Shown here one piece after another: positions 43,039 through 50,867 of a stretch of 64,000 nucleotides of DNA. Origin of the DNA: Crocinitomicaceae bacterium (GTDB lineage: Bacteria > Bacteroidota > Bacteroidia > Flavobacteriales_D > Crocinitomicaceae); contig JAHENC010000019.1 in the NCBI GenBank assembly GCA_024643365.1, forward strand, positions 115,945 to 179,944. The letters run 5' to 3'. The notes under the pieces are model-generated. The model searched no databases. It had not been told where the DNA came from and saw only the letters and a list, made by a program, of their open reading frames with translations. The translations under genes and the position numbers were made by a program. Position 1 is the first letter of the stretch. Each line of letters opens with the position of its first letter.

Positions 43039-44738
43039 TATTTATTCATTGAAATCAAAAATTCTTCATTCGACATGGTGTTTTCCATGTGTGATTTCAG
43101 GAATTCCATGGCTTCCACAGGATTCATGTCAGCGATAAACTTACGGATTAACCAAACGCGTTGAAGGATGTCCTTTTTCACTAATAAATCCTCACGACGT
43201 GTACCTGAAGCGGTAATATCGATCGCTGGATAAATACGGCGATTAGAAATCTTGCGATCCAACTGTAATTCCATGTTACCTGTTCCTTTGAATTCTTCGA
43301 AGATGACTTCATCCATTTTAGAACCTGTTTCTGTCAATGCGGTTGCAAGGATGGATAAAGATCCACCATTTTCGATTTTACGAGCCGAACCGAAGAAGCG
43401 TTTTGGTTTGTGTAATGCGTTTGCATCAACACCACCAGAAAGGACTTTCCCTGATGCTGGAGAAACGGTGTTGTATGCTCTAGCCAAACGTGTGATGGAA
43501 TCCAAAAGGATACAAACATCGTGTCCACATTCTACTAAACGTTTTGCTTTTTCAAGAACCATGTTCGCTACTTTAACGTGACGTTCCGCTGGTTCATCGA
43601 AAGTTGAGGCAATGACTTCTGCTTTTACGCTTCTCGCCATATCCGTTACCTCTTCTGGTCGTTCGTCAATTAAAAGAACAATAAGGTATGTTTCTGGGTG
43701 ATTTGCTGCAATTGCGTTCGCTACATCCTTCAATAACATCGTTTTACCCGTTTTAGGCTGTGCAACGATCATTCCACGTTGTCCTTTACCAATTGGAGCA
43801 AAAAGATCCATGACACGTGTTGAAAGTGTTTCTTGTGCGTGTCCAGTTAATTTGAATTTCTCTGACGGAAATAATGGTGTCAAGTACTGGAAAGGAACTC
43901 TGTCGCGAATGTAAGATGGATGACGTCCGTTGATGGATTCAACTTTCACCAATGGGAAGAATTTCTCTCCTTCTTTTGGTGGACGAATGCTTCCTTTAAC
44001 AGTGTCTCCTGTTTTTAATCCAAATAATTTAATTTGATTCTGAGAAACATAAATATCATCTGGAGATGGTAAGTAATTGTAATCCGAAGAACGCAAGAAT
44101 CCAAATCCTTCCTGAATCACCTCTAAAACCCCTTCAGCAGAAACGATTCCAACTAAATCGTAATTTGATTCATCTGGTTTTTCTGTGGACTCAACAGGCG
44201 TGTTGCGTTGATGTTGTTGACGCTGGTGCTGTTGATTTGGATTCTGGTTTTGATTCTGGTTTTGATTTTGATTCTGGTTTTGCTGACGGTTATTGTCTCG
44301 TCTGTTTTGTTGATTGGACGGACCTTCATTCGGTGTGTTCGTTCTTTCTACACGTTCATGACGGTGAACAGGTTTTTTAGCTTCCATTTTTGGAGCTTCT
44401 GTTTTTGTCTCTGACGTGGATTCTGTCGTATTGTTTTCAACGCTCACTTCTGCAGTTACAGGTGCTTCAACTGTTTGACGAATTCTAGGTTTGCGTTCAT
44501 TTTTGATCGTTCCCTCTGAATCTTCACCTTTCACAGTTTTGACTGGGCGAGGGGCTTTCACTTCCTTCACTTCGGTAGCTGTTGGTATGTTCGTTTCTTT
44601 TGTTGGAGTTGATTCAGGACCAGCGATACTGTTGATGAGTTCTGGTTTTTTTAATGATTCACTGTTTTCTATTCCTAGGGTTTGTGCAATAGTACGAAGT
44701 TCCGAGATTTTTTTTGTCTCTAATGTTTTACGATCCAT
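43038..44738 (-). CDS. rho: Transcription termination factor Rho, with Asn/Gln-rich insert
   Basis: A 566-aa hexameric RNA helicase. An N-terminal Rho_N/SAP-like helix pair ([27 protein letters not shown]) is followed by a long disordered region. Residues 141-179 are extremely Asn/Gln/Arg/His-rich, including a near-perfect NQ repeat. The RNA-binding cold-shock domain is at about 192-265 ([22 protein letters not shown]). The RecA-type ATPase carries Walker A QPKTGKT at about 327-334, [45 protein letters not shown] and [14 protein letters not shown]. coli Rho is 419 aa, so the excess lies between the first helices and the RNA-binding domain. DUF4199 is coupled downstream. Confidence 0.97.
   Translation of the reverse strand: MDRKTLETKKISELRTIAQTLGIENSESLKKPELINSIAGPESTPTKETNIPTATEVKEVKAPRPVKTVKGEDSEGTIKNERKPRIRQTVEAPVTAEVSVENNTTESTSETKTEAPKMEAKKPVHRHERVERTNTPNEGPSNQQNRRDNNRQQNQNQNQNQNQNQNPNQQHQRQQHQRNTPVESTEKPDESNYDLVGIVSAEGVLEVIQEGFGFLRSSDYNYLPSPDDIYVSQNQIKLFGLKTGDTVKGSIRPPKEGEKFFPLVKVESINGRHPSYIRDRVPFQYLTPLFPSEKFKLTGHAQETLSTRVMDLFAPIGKGQRGMIVAQPKTGKTMLLKDVANAIAANHPETYLIVLLIDERPEEVTDMARSVKAEVIASTFDEPAERHVKVANMVLEKAKRLVECGHDVCILLDSITRLARAYNTVSPASGKVLSGGVDANALHKPKRFFGSARKIENGGSLSILATALTETGSKMDEVIFEEFKGTGNMELQLDRKISNRRIYPAIDITASGTRREDLLVKKDILQRVWLIRKFIADMNPVEAMEFLKSHMENTMSNEEFLISMNK
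44229..44282. repeat. Short tandem repeat encoding the Asn-Gln tract of Rho
   Basis: A 12-bp unit (GATTCTGGTTTT on the plus strand) occurs twice perfectly and again in part, coding Asn-Gln repeats on the minus strand. The perfect units make this stretch prone to length change. Confidence 0.8.
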
Positions 44739-44853
44739 TAATGATTGTCTATGTAAATAACGTGTGATTTGGAGATGCTTGAACCGACGGTTCGAAAGAA
44801 TTCACCGCAAGTTTACTAAAAAATGTTTAGTCCCACACTATTTTATGAAAAAA

Positions 44854-46116
44854 CTATGTTTTTCTTTTCTTCTTTTTCGCTGCGGGAAAGAGTATGTTGT
44901 TTAGGATCAGTCGGTAACCAGGTGAGTTTGGGTGTAAACTCAAGTCTGTAAACGGATCTCCTACGTAATGTTGGTAGTCCTCTGGATCGTGTCCACCGTA
45001 AAATGTCCAGGTACCTTGTCCCATTTCTCCATGAATGTAACGAGCTGTATTTGCAGCCTTATTTTCTCCTAAAATCAGGACATTCGATTTGATGAGTTCT
45101 TTTCTGAAATCAGTTGTTTGTCCCATAAATCCATTCACTACATCTACATGACACTGCGTCAACATGGTTGGAACGACATCCCATTTTGCTGAAAAATCAA
45201 ACAAGGTAAATTGATCCATTTTCTGTGAAATCTGTCCTTTGATTCGCATGTCACTTGCGTCAATATCGCTGTATTCATAAACCATCGGATCTTGAATCAA
45301 ATGAAAGTCTTGAAAAGCAAAGGTTTGATTGAAGTTTAATTTTTCTTGAGCTCGTGGATCCGCGGCATCACCATCAAATACGGAAGCACACATGTCCACA
45401 CCCTGTGCAGCTAATGCAATATCAAAACTATCGGTTCCACTACACATCGTAAACAGGAATCCACCACCAATCACGAAATTCTTTAGGTTTTGTGCTACCG
45501 CTAATTTCAATTCAGAAACTTTGCTAAATCCAAGCATTTTCGCATTTTTCTCTGCCACAGCAACCTGATCCTGATACCAAGCTTGGTAACGGGCATTTGC
45601 GTAAAATTTACCGTATTGTCCAGTGAAATCCTCGTGGTGAAGGTGCAACCAATCATATTTAGGAAGAAGCCCCATTACAATCGCGGAGTCATAAATCTTG
45701 TCGTAAGGAATTTCTGCGTATTCCAAAACCAAGGTCACTGCATCATCCCATGGCTGCTTGTTAGGTGGTGTATAGACAGCTATTTTTGGTGCTTTTTCTA
45801 ATTGGACAATCTCCATGTTCACCTCTGGATTCGAAATTTCCATTCGAATTTGATTCACTTGTCCATCCGCTAAGACTTGGTAGCGTACGTTTCGAATAAT
45901 TAATTCTTCTTCTAGTGTTTTCAAATGTGGAACAAGAAAGGAACCCCCTCGGTAATTTAAAAGCCATTCCACCGTGACATTGTTTTTCAGGCAATAGAAA
46001 GCAATACCATAAGCTTTCAGGTGATCCGTTTGCGATTCATCCATAGGGATGAGTAACTGCGTACTGCGACCAGAGAAAGAAAGTAAGAAACAAAAAGAGA
46101 GGAGAAGTAAACGCAT
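44854..46116 (-). CDS. Conserved Bacteroidota exported protein (often mislabelled asparagine synthetase B)
   Basis: A 420-aa protein. The start at MRLLLLSFCFLLSF follows the dnaB stop by 1 nt and gives a signal peptide; the longer frame lies inside dnaB. The body has alternating alpha/beta segments (KIAVYTPPNKQPWDDAVTLVLEYAEIPYD, YDWLHLHHEDFTGQYG, GGGFLFTMCSGTDSFDIALAAQGV, HPNSPGYRLILNNILFPA) reminiscent of class I glutamine-amidotransferase/ThuA-like folds. I recall Bacteroidota homologues labelled asparagine synthetase B, but no ATP-pyrophosphatase or N-terminal Cys nucleophile is visible, so I would not transfer that name. It is coupled to dnaB. Confidence 0.7.
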   Translation of the reverse strand: MRLLLLSFCFLLSFSGRSTQLLIPMDESQTDHLKAYGIAFYCLKNNVTVEWLLNYRGGSFLVPHLKTLEEELIIRNVRYQVLADGQVNQIRMEISNPEVNMEIVQLEKAPKIAVYTPPNKQPWDDAVTLVLEYAEIPYDKIYDSAIVMGLLPKYDWLHLHHEDFTGQYGKFYANARYQAWYQDQVAVAEKNAKMLGFSKVSELKLAVAQNLKNFVIGGGFLFTMCSGTDSFDIALAAQGVDMCASVFDGDAADPRAQEKLNFNQTFAFQDFHLIQDPMVYEYSDIDASDMRIKGQISQKMDQFTLFDFSAKWDVVPTMLTQCHVDVVNGFMGQTTDFRKELIKSNVLILGENKAANTARYIHGEMGQGTWTFYGGHDPEDYQHYVGDPFTDLSLHPNSPGYRLILNNILFPAAKKKKRKT

Positions 46117-46117
46117 G

Positions 46118-47674
46118 TTAGAATGGATTGTCGTCAGCACCACTGTTGTCAAAAATATCTGAATCTTCTCCCTCATCCATTTTACTTTTAATGGTGTAGG
46201 TGTTGAAGTCTTGGTTAAACGAGTTCATACTTGCATTATTCGATCCCCCAGCTATATCCAATTCAGGAACTTCATGTAAATTCTCAAAACGAGCGTATTC
46301 AGGAACGAAACGTAATTGAACAGAGTCTAATGCTCCATTTCGGTGTTTTGCGATGATGATTTCACCAATTCCATGCAAGGAATTTCCATCATCGTCTTGG
46401 GTGATGTTGTAGTATTCTGGACGGTAAATAAAGGAAACAATATCCGCATCCTGTTCAATTGCTCCAGACTCACGTAAGTCGGATAGCATCGGTTTTTTAT
46501 CGCCACCACGTGTTTCTACGGAACGACTCAACTGCGATAATGCAATGATCGGAACGTTCAGTTCTTTGGCAATTTCCTTGATGGAACGAGAAATAGTCGA
46601 AATCTCTTGCTCTCGGTTTCCACCACCTTTTCCGTCCTTAGCAGACATCAATTGCAAGTAATCGATGATGATTATATCGATGTTATGCTGAGCCTTCAAA
46701 CGACGACATTTCGCTCTAAAGTCGAAGATGCTGATTCCGGGAGTATCATCAATAAAAATAGGTGCTGTGGCTAATTTTGTAATGCGTGAATGCAATTGTT
46801 GGAATTCATGTTCCTTTAAATCACCTTTTCGTAATTTCTCTGCGGAAAGTCTCGATTCACTCGCGATCAAACGTTTCACTAACTGAACTGAGGACATCTC
46901 AAGAGAGAATACGGCTACTCCCATGTTGTAATCCACTGCTGAATTTCTAGCCATGGAAAGGACAAATGCTGTTTTTCCCATTCCGGGACGAGCAGCTAGG
47001 ACAATCATATCCGAGCGTTGCCATCCGGAGGTAATTTTATCTAATGCATGGAATCCAGTTGGAACTCCAGATACACCATCTGTATTCTGAGCAGCTTTTT
47101 CAATTTCTTGAATGGCTTCGCGAACAACTGACTGCATGGAACTTACTTGCTTACTCATATTGTTCTCTGCGATCTGGAACAAGTCCGATTCTGCAGCATT
47201 TAATAAATCAAATACATCGCGTGTTTCATCGTAAGCATCTCGGATGATTTCACTGCTCACACGGATTAATTCACGCTTGATGAATTTCTCCGAAATGATT
47301 CGAGCATGATGTTGAATGTGCGCAGAAGAAGCGACACGATTGGTTAAACCAGCAATGTATGCTGCTCCACCTGCAGCCTCTAATTCGCCGTTTTTTTGAA
47401 GTCTTGAGGTAACAGTAACGAGGTCAATTGGATTCGTTGAAGCAAATAATTCATGAATCGCTTTGTAAATAAATTGATGCTTTGGATCGTAAAAACTATT
47501 TTGATTCAAGATATCGATCGTATCGTTTACCGCATTCTTCTCTAACATCATGGCTCCAAGTACAACTTGCTCAATGTCAACAGCTTGAGGTGGTATTCTC
47601 CCGAGTTCGTTGATCAATTGACCTTGCGTTTTTAAGCGTGTGATTGGTTTTCGAATGTTATCTGGATTGTCCAT
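46118..47674 (-). CDS. dnaB: Replicative DNA helicase
   Basis: A 518-aa hexameric helicase that unwinds DNA at the fork and interacts with primase. The N-terminal domain (PPQAVDIEQVVLGAMMLEKNAV, FYDPKHQFIYKAI) is followed by a linker and a RecA-like domain from about 195: GVPTGFHALDKITSGWQ, Walker A ARPGMGKTAF (228-237), SLEMSSVQLVKRL, IIIDYLQLMSA, and ALSQLSRSVETRGGDKKPMLSDLRESGAIEQDAD. A TATATTTG box ends 4 nt before the ATG, suggesting a leaderless message. An 18-bp palindrome lies about 80 bp upstream. The companion exported gene follows after 1 nt. Confidence 0.97.
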   Translation of the reverse strand: MDNPDNIRKPITRLKTQGQLINELGRIPPQAVDIEQVVLGAMMLEKNAVNDTIDILNQNSFYDPKHQFIYKAIHELFASTNPIDLVTVTSRLQKNGELEAAGGAAYIAGLTNRVASSAHIQHHARIISEKFIKRELIRVSSEIIRDAYDETRDVFDLLNAAESDLFQIAENNMSKQVSSMQSVVREAIQEIEKAAQNTDGVSGVPTGFHALDKITSGWQRSDMIVLAARPGMGKTAFVLSMARNSAVDYNMGVAVFSLEMSSVQLVKRLIASESRLSAEKLRKGDLKEHEFQQLHSRITKLATAPIFIDDTPGISIFDFRAKCRRLKAQHNIDIIIIDYLQLMSAKDGKGGGNREQEISTISRSIKEIAKELNVPIIALSQLSRSVETRGGDKKPMLSDLRESGAIEQDADIVSFIYRPEYYNITQDDDGNSLHGIGEIIIAKHRNGALDSVQLRFVPEYARFENLHEVPELDIAGGSNNASMNSFNQDFNTYTIKSKMDEGEDSDIFDNSGADDNPF

Positions 47675-47678
47675 GTAA

Positions 47679-47686
47679 CAAATATA
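47679..47686 (-). promoter_or_regulatory. -7 box of dnaB
   Basis: TATATTTG on the minus strand, 4 nt before the dnaB ATG. A -33 TTG at normal spacing is not obvious. Confidence 0.55.
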
Positions 47687-47751
47687 CGGATTCGAAAATC
47701 ATCCTTTCATGGTCGGATTCAATTTCTTATGAAAAAGATGTGAAAGGTACT

Positions 47752-47769
47752 TATTAACAATTGTTAATA
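47752..47769. promoter_or_regulatory. 18-bp perfect palindrome between nth and dnaB
   Basis: TATTAACAA followed by its exact reverse complement TTGTTAATA, ending at the nth stop codon and about 80 bp upstream of the dnaB start. No spacer and no T-tract, so it reads better as a dyad protein-binding site than a terminator. Confidence 0.45.
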
Positions 47770-48414
47770 TCACTTTAGTTCCAATAAAGCTTTCTTGGTT
47801 CCAATGTGTACAGTGATGTAATCGATTTCTTTTTTTGGACTTCTCGCCGGAGAATGTGAGCGACCATAAAAAATGATTTGCAAGTGAAGTTTGTTCCATG
47901 ATTCTCTTGGGAATAACTTCTTTGCATCTTTTTCAGTTTGCACAACATTTTTTCCGGTAGTCAATCCCCAACGGGTAAGCAGGCGATGAATGTGCGTGTC
48001 CACAGGAAAAGCAGGATGTCCAAATGCTTGCGACATGACTACAGATGCCGTTTTGTGACCAACTCCAGGGAGCGCTTCTAATTGCTCAAAGGAATTTGGG
48101 ACTTCTCCACCGTGTTCGTCCAAAATCATGTTAGACAAAGTCCAAATTGCGAAGGCTTTTTTCGGGGAGAGTCCACACGGACGAATGATGGCCTGAATCT
48201 CCTCGATACTCAGTTTAATCATATCTGTGGGATTCGACGCTTTTGCAAAAAGTATTGGGGTGATTTTATTCACTCGTTCGTCGGTACATTGAGCAGAAAG
48301 TAAAACAGCAATCAATAGGGTATAGGCATCCGTATGATCTAATGGAATCGGTGTTTCTGGATAGATTTTATCTAATTCTGTCAACACATAGTGTGCTTTT
48401 TCTTTTTTTGTCAT
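47770..48414 (-). CDS. nth: Endonuclease III-type DNA glycosylase/AP lyase lacking the Fe-S cysteines
   Basis: A 214-aa base-excision repair enzyme for oxidised pyrimidines. The helix-hairpin-helix and catalytic residues are intact: LPGVGHKTASVVMSQAF with Lys121, and FPVDTHIHRL with Asp139. LLSAQCTDERVNKITP is the usual N-terminal motif. The C-terminal [4Fe-4S] loop of classical Nth (four Cys) is absent; the segment reads YGRSHSPARSPKKEIDY and contains no Cys. Only two Cys exist in the protein. I recall similar cluster-free versions in Flavobacteriia. It ends the dnaX-menE-dnaJ-nth run, starting 1 nt after the DnaJ-like stop. Confidence 0.92.
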   Translation of the reverse strand: MTKKEKAHYVLTELDKIYPETPIPLDHTDAYTLLIAVLLSAQCTDERVNKITPILFAKASNPTDMIKLSIEEIQAIIRPCGLSPKKAFAIWTLSNMILDEHGGEVPNSFEQLEALPGVGHKTASVVMSQAFGHPAFPVDTHIHRLLTRWGLTTGKNVVQTEKDAKKLFPRESWNKLHLQIIFYGRSHSPARSPKKEIDYITVHIGTKKALLELK

Positions 48415-48415
48415 G

Positions 48416-49255
48416 TTAATAGAATCCTAGTGTGAGTAAATGATACCAGCGGTCTTGACTGATGAGAAAATACAGTAATAAAATGCCGCTTGCGTAACGG
48501 GTGAAGTAAGACCCCATGATGAAAAATGCATCTTTTTTTCGATAGAGGAGAAAGGCAAGAGGGATAAGGAATATGGGGAACAACAGGAATTGTGCCCAAT
48601 AAAAGCTGAAATGAATCGGGATTTCTTGTAAAAATTCGTTGCTTCGGGAAAGGACAGAAACGGATTGATGAAAAATGGTCGTTTTATTGATTTCTATAAA
48701 CGGATTGATATCGAAAAAGCGATTGGAAAATGCATTTAGAAAAAAACTTTCCCCTTGATTGGTTTTTGCTAAACTAACAAGGTTCCCATTCATACTATGG
48801 TAAACGTCTGTGGAGTAGGAGGTAATGACCGCCGAAACGCGCTGATTGGGTAAAATAAGGTCCAAACACAGCGCTAACAATACGATCAGACTCACGAGTG
48901 CGATGCAACGGTGCAGCAAAAGAATGGGGCCCGATTGTAAACGAACATACAGTTTTTCAAGGTCTTCTGCTTCCTTTTTCTTTCGTGCTTGGAATTGTTG
49001 ACGCGCGTGCTCTCGATACGCTGAATATTCCGCTTCAAAAGTGGGTTCAGATGGATGTTCGATGTCCATTTGCGCCTCGGGTTCCTGCATTAAAACTTCG
49101 TATGCGGCTTGAATTTCGATGAATTTCTTTTCTGCATGCGCATCCTTGTTCACATCGGGATGGAACTTCTTCACTAATTCCCGGTATCGCTTGCGGATTT
49201 CTTCCTCACTAGCTCCTGGACTTAATCCGAAAAGTTTATAAGCTGATCCACGCAT
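48416..49255 (-). CDS. J-domain membrane protein
   Basis: A 279-aa protein. A type III J-domain occupies residues 1-65 (AYKLFGLSPGASEEEIRKRYRELVKKFHPDVNKD, with the essential His-Pro-Asp). A charged helix is at about 80-105. Three to four transmembrane helices follow (CIALVSLIVLLALCLDLI, FSFYWAQFLLFPIFLIPLAFLLY, YASGILLLYFLIS). J-domains recruit DnaK, so this may direct the chaperone to the inner membrane. Its N-terminal 20 nt overlap the menE end and nth follows directly, so it is in the dnaX operon. Confidence 0.88.
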   Translation of the reverse strand: MRGSAYKLFGLSPGASEEEIRKRYRELVKKFHPDVNKDAHAEKKFIEIQAAYEVLMQEPEAQMDIEHPSEPTFEAEYSAYREHARQQFQARKKKEAEDLEKLYVRLQSGPILLLHRCIALVSLIVLLALCLDLILPNQRVSAVITSYSTDVYHSMNGNLVSLAKTNQGESFFLNAFSNRFFDINPFIEINKTTIFHQSVSVLSRSNEFLQEIPIHFSFYWAQFLLFPIFLIPLAFLLYRKKDAFFIMGSYFTRYASGILLLYFLISQDRWYHLLTLGFY

Positions 49256-50243
49256 GTGCTTTGGCTTGATCTAAAGTGAGTTTTCGCTGAATTTTACCAT
49301 TTTCGGTCATGATCATCGGAACGGTCTGAGCGAATTTAGGAATTTCCGCATTGGAAAATGCCGAAAGTAGCTCTGATTTCTTGAGGGTAATAGCTTGTTC
49401 TGAAAGCAAAATAAGTGCCTCCCCCCAAATGGGATGAGGGATGGAACTGAGGATAAAGCGTCCCGCTATAAAGGATGAAAGCCGCTTTTCCAGTTCCTCC
49501 GGATGAATTTTTTTTCCGCCAGAATTAATGACAAAATCTGCGCGACCCTTCCATCGAAAAGTGCGTTCATCGATCAATTCTACAACATCTGTAGTCTGAA
49601 TGACTTTTAACTGTATCTCTGGATAGTGAATCGTCAAACAATTATTGTCTACAGAAAAATGAACTCCTGGTAGGGCATGGTATTCGCTATCTTGTCCGAT
49701 TTTCCGGAGTGCTACATGTGAAATCGTTTCGGTCATTCCGTAACTTTGATATGCAATGAGTTCATGTGAACGAAGTTGCTCGCTCAATTCCACTGGGATT
49801 TCAGCCCCGCCAATCAAGATGTGTTGAACTTTTTTCAACTTGGAAAGTGAAGAGGGATTCTGTAAAATATGAGCCAACTGTGCAGGGACTAAAGCCACAA
49901 AGTCAATCTGCTCATGCACGTTTTCAAACGGATCAAGACTTGGATTAGTGATGAGGAGCGAATAATTGCCTACGAGTGCTCGAACCAGCATCATTTTTCC
50001 GCCAATCGTATCTGGAGACAAGCATAATAACGCTTTTGTTTCCCTGTTAAGCTTGAAAAAAGATATGGTTTTTTGTGCGGAAACGATAAACTGTTCCTTG
50101 GTAAAGGAAACTTCTTTAGGCTTACCAGTCGATCCGGATGTGTGAATGCTCATTGCTTGTCCATTCTCCCATTGACGGCAAAATGTTTCAACTTTTGACT
50201 GTAGTTCCTCTTTGAGTTGAATCGATTGAAAAAGGGGATGCAT
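49236..50243 (-). CDS. menE: AMP-binding ligase, o-succinylbenzoate--CoA ligase (MenE)-like
   Basis: A 335-aa acyl-adenylate-forming enzyme, short for the ANL family but normal for Bacteroidota MenE. The P-loop is SIHTSGSTGKPKEVSFTKEQ at about 32-51. Other motifs are VALVPAQLAHIL, AYQSYGMTETISHVALRKIG, RWKGRADFVINSGGKKIHPEELE (A8) and GKIQRKLTLDQ with the A10 Lys. MenE activates o-succinylbenzoate with CoA for menaquinone synthesis. The other men genes are not in the window, so specificity is inferred. It starts 3 nt downstream of the dnaX tau frame. Confidence 0.82.
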   Translation of the reverse strand: MHPLFQSIQLKEELQSKVETFCRQWENGQAMSIHTSGSTGKPKEVSFTKEQFIVSAQKTISFFKLNRETKALLCLSPDTIGGKMMLVRALVGNYSLLITNPSLDPFENVHEQIDFVALVPAQLAHILQNPSSLSKLKKVQHILIGGAEIPVELSEQLRSHELIAYQSYGMTETISHVALRKIGQDSEYHALPGVHFSVDNNCLTIHYPEIQLKVIQTTDVVELIDERTFRWKGRADFVINSGGKKIHPEELEKRLSSFIAGRFILSSIPHPIWGEALILLSEQAITLKKSELLSAFSNAEIPKFAQTVPMIMTENGKIQRKLTLDQAKAHAWISL

Positions 50244-50245
50244 AG

Positions 50246-50857
50246 CTAGTATTCGATGTCCAAGTTGAACAAGTTTTTCAAGGTATGTAAATTAGGATTT
50301 TTCCGTGCAAGTGCTGAAAATTTATCTTTTCCGGTTAAGAATTTGGTTTCTTTTTCCGGTTCGTTGCTCATCGAAAGTTGTATTTCCACATGGTAATTCT
50401 GTAAACTTTTACGCATGAATTCAATGAATCCCATGAGTTCGGCTTGAATGTAATCCATCTGAACTTGGTTGTCCACTACAATCCCAAGGACTTCCTCGCT
50501 GATTAAAACGGGATCTCTTTTAATCAAGGCGTTATAGAAGGTCTCTAGTCCATTTTCCTTCACCACATACGCGTATTGTTTCCAAAACATTTTGACGTGT
50601 TCAATGCTAAAACCTTCTCTTGGTAAATCTTCTAAATTTCCTTGTTGTTGAGATTCTTTGATCTTTTCAATGGAATCCTTAATGGAAATATGTTTCGTCG
50701 GAATGACACCTTGTGGACTCGTTAAAATTTTGTTTTCCACTACTTTTTCTGCGGGAATACTGGTAACGCTAGCAGTTTTGTTTACGGGAGTGGAAGCGCT
50801 TGATTTTCGGAGTGTTTGCTTGGGGGATGGAAGAATGTCTATTCTATCCGTCAGTCC
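50246..50857 (-). CDS. dnaX: dnaX tau-type C-terminal extension, reached only by -1 frameshift
   Basis: This 203-codon frame is the -1 frame relative to the dnaX N-terminal frame and is open from the A10 run (GGA at 50857) to the stop at 50246, with no stop in the linker. The linker is Pro/Ser/Thr/Lys-rich. The distal part (IEHVKMFWKQYAYVVKENGL, NALIKRDPVLISEEVLGIVVDNQVQM, FIEFMRKSLQNYHVEIQL) is the kind of C-terminal domain that in tau contacts polymerase alpha and DnaB. A GTG at 50740 could start a separate 164-aa protein, but there is no initiation signal. With the shift the full product would be about 573 aa. Confidence 0.75.
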   Translation of the reverse strand, partial: GLTDRIDILPSPKQTLRKSSASTPVNKTASVTSIPAEKVVENKILTSPQGVIPTKHISIKDSIEKIKESQQQGNLEDLPREGFSIEHVKMFWKQYAYVVKENGLETFYNALIKRDPVLISEEVLGIVVDNQVQMDYIQAELMGFIEFMRKSLQNYHVEIQLSMSNEPEKETKFLTGKDKFSALARKNPNLHTLKNLFNLDIEY

Positions 50858-50867
50858 TTTTTTTTTT
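50829..50867 (-). promoter_or_regulatory. Probable programmed -1 frameshift/slippage signal in dnaX
   Basis: On the minus strand an A10 run (50867-50858) gives codons GAA AAA AAA AAG, embedding A-AAA-AAG in frame. The zero frame then reads GAC TGA. Eight nt past the run a hairpin can form: 50849-50841 with 50836-50829, 8 bp with one bulged T, tetraloop AGAC. Run, heptamer, spacing and stem match known -1 signals. A homopolymer sequencing error is the alternative. Confidence 0.7.

Noticed and set aside
44229..44282. Short tandem repeats that might suggest a CRISPR array
   Set aside because: Units are 12 bp with no spacers and lie inside the rho coding sequence.
44066..44414. Plus-strand frames in the rho region with alternating short residues ([14 protein letters not shown] type)
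   Set aside because: They are the complement of the Asn/Gln repeat in Rho; the repeat forces open frames on the other strand.
44775..44800. GGTTCGAA-like sequence reminiscent of a tRNA T-arm
   Set aside because: No acceptor, D or anticodon stems can be formed around it.
44854..46116. Asparagine synthetase B as a function
   Set aside because: No N-terminal glutaminase Cys or ATP-pyrophosphatase motif is visible; the name appears to be an inherited label.
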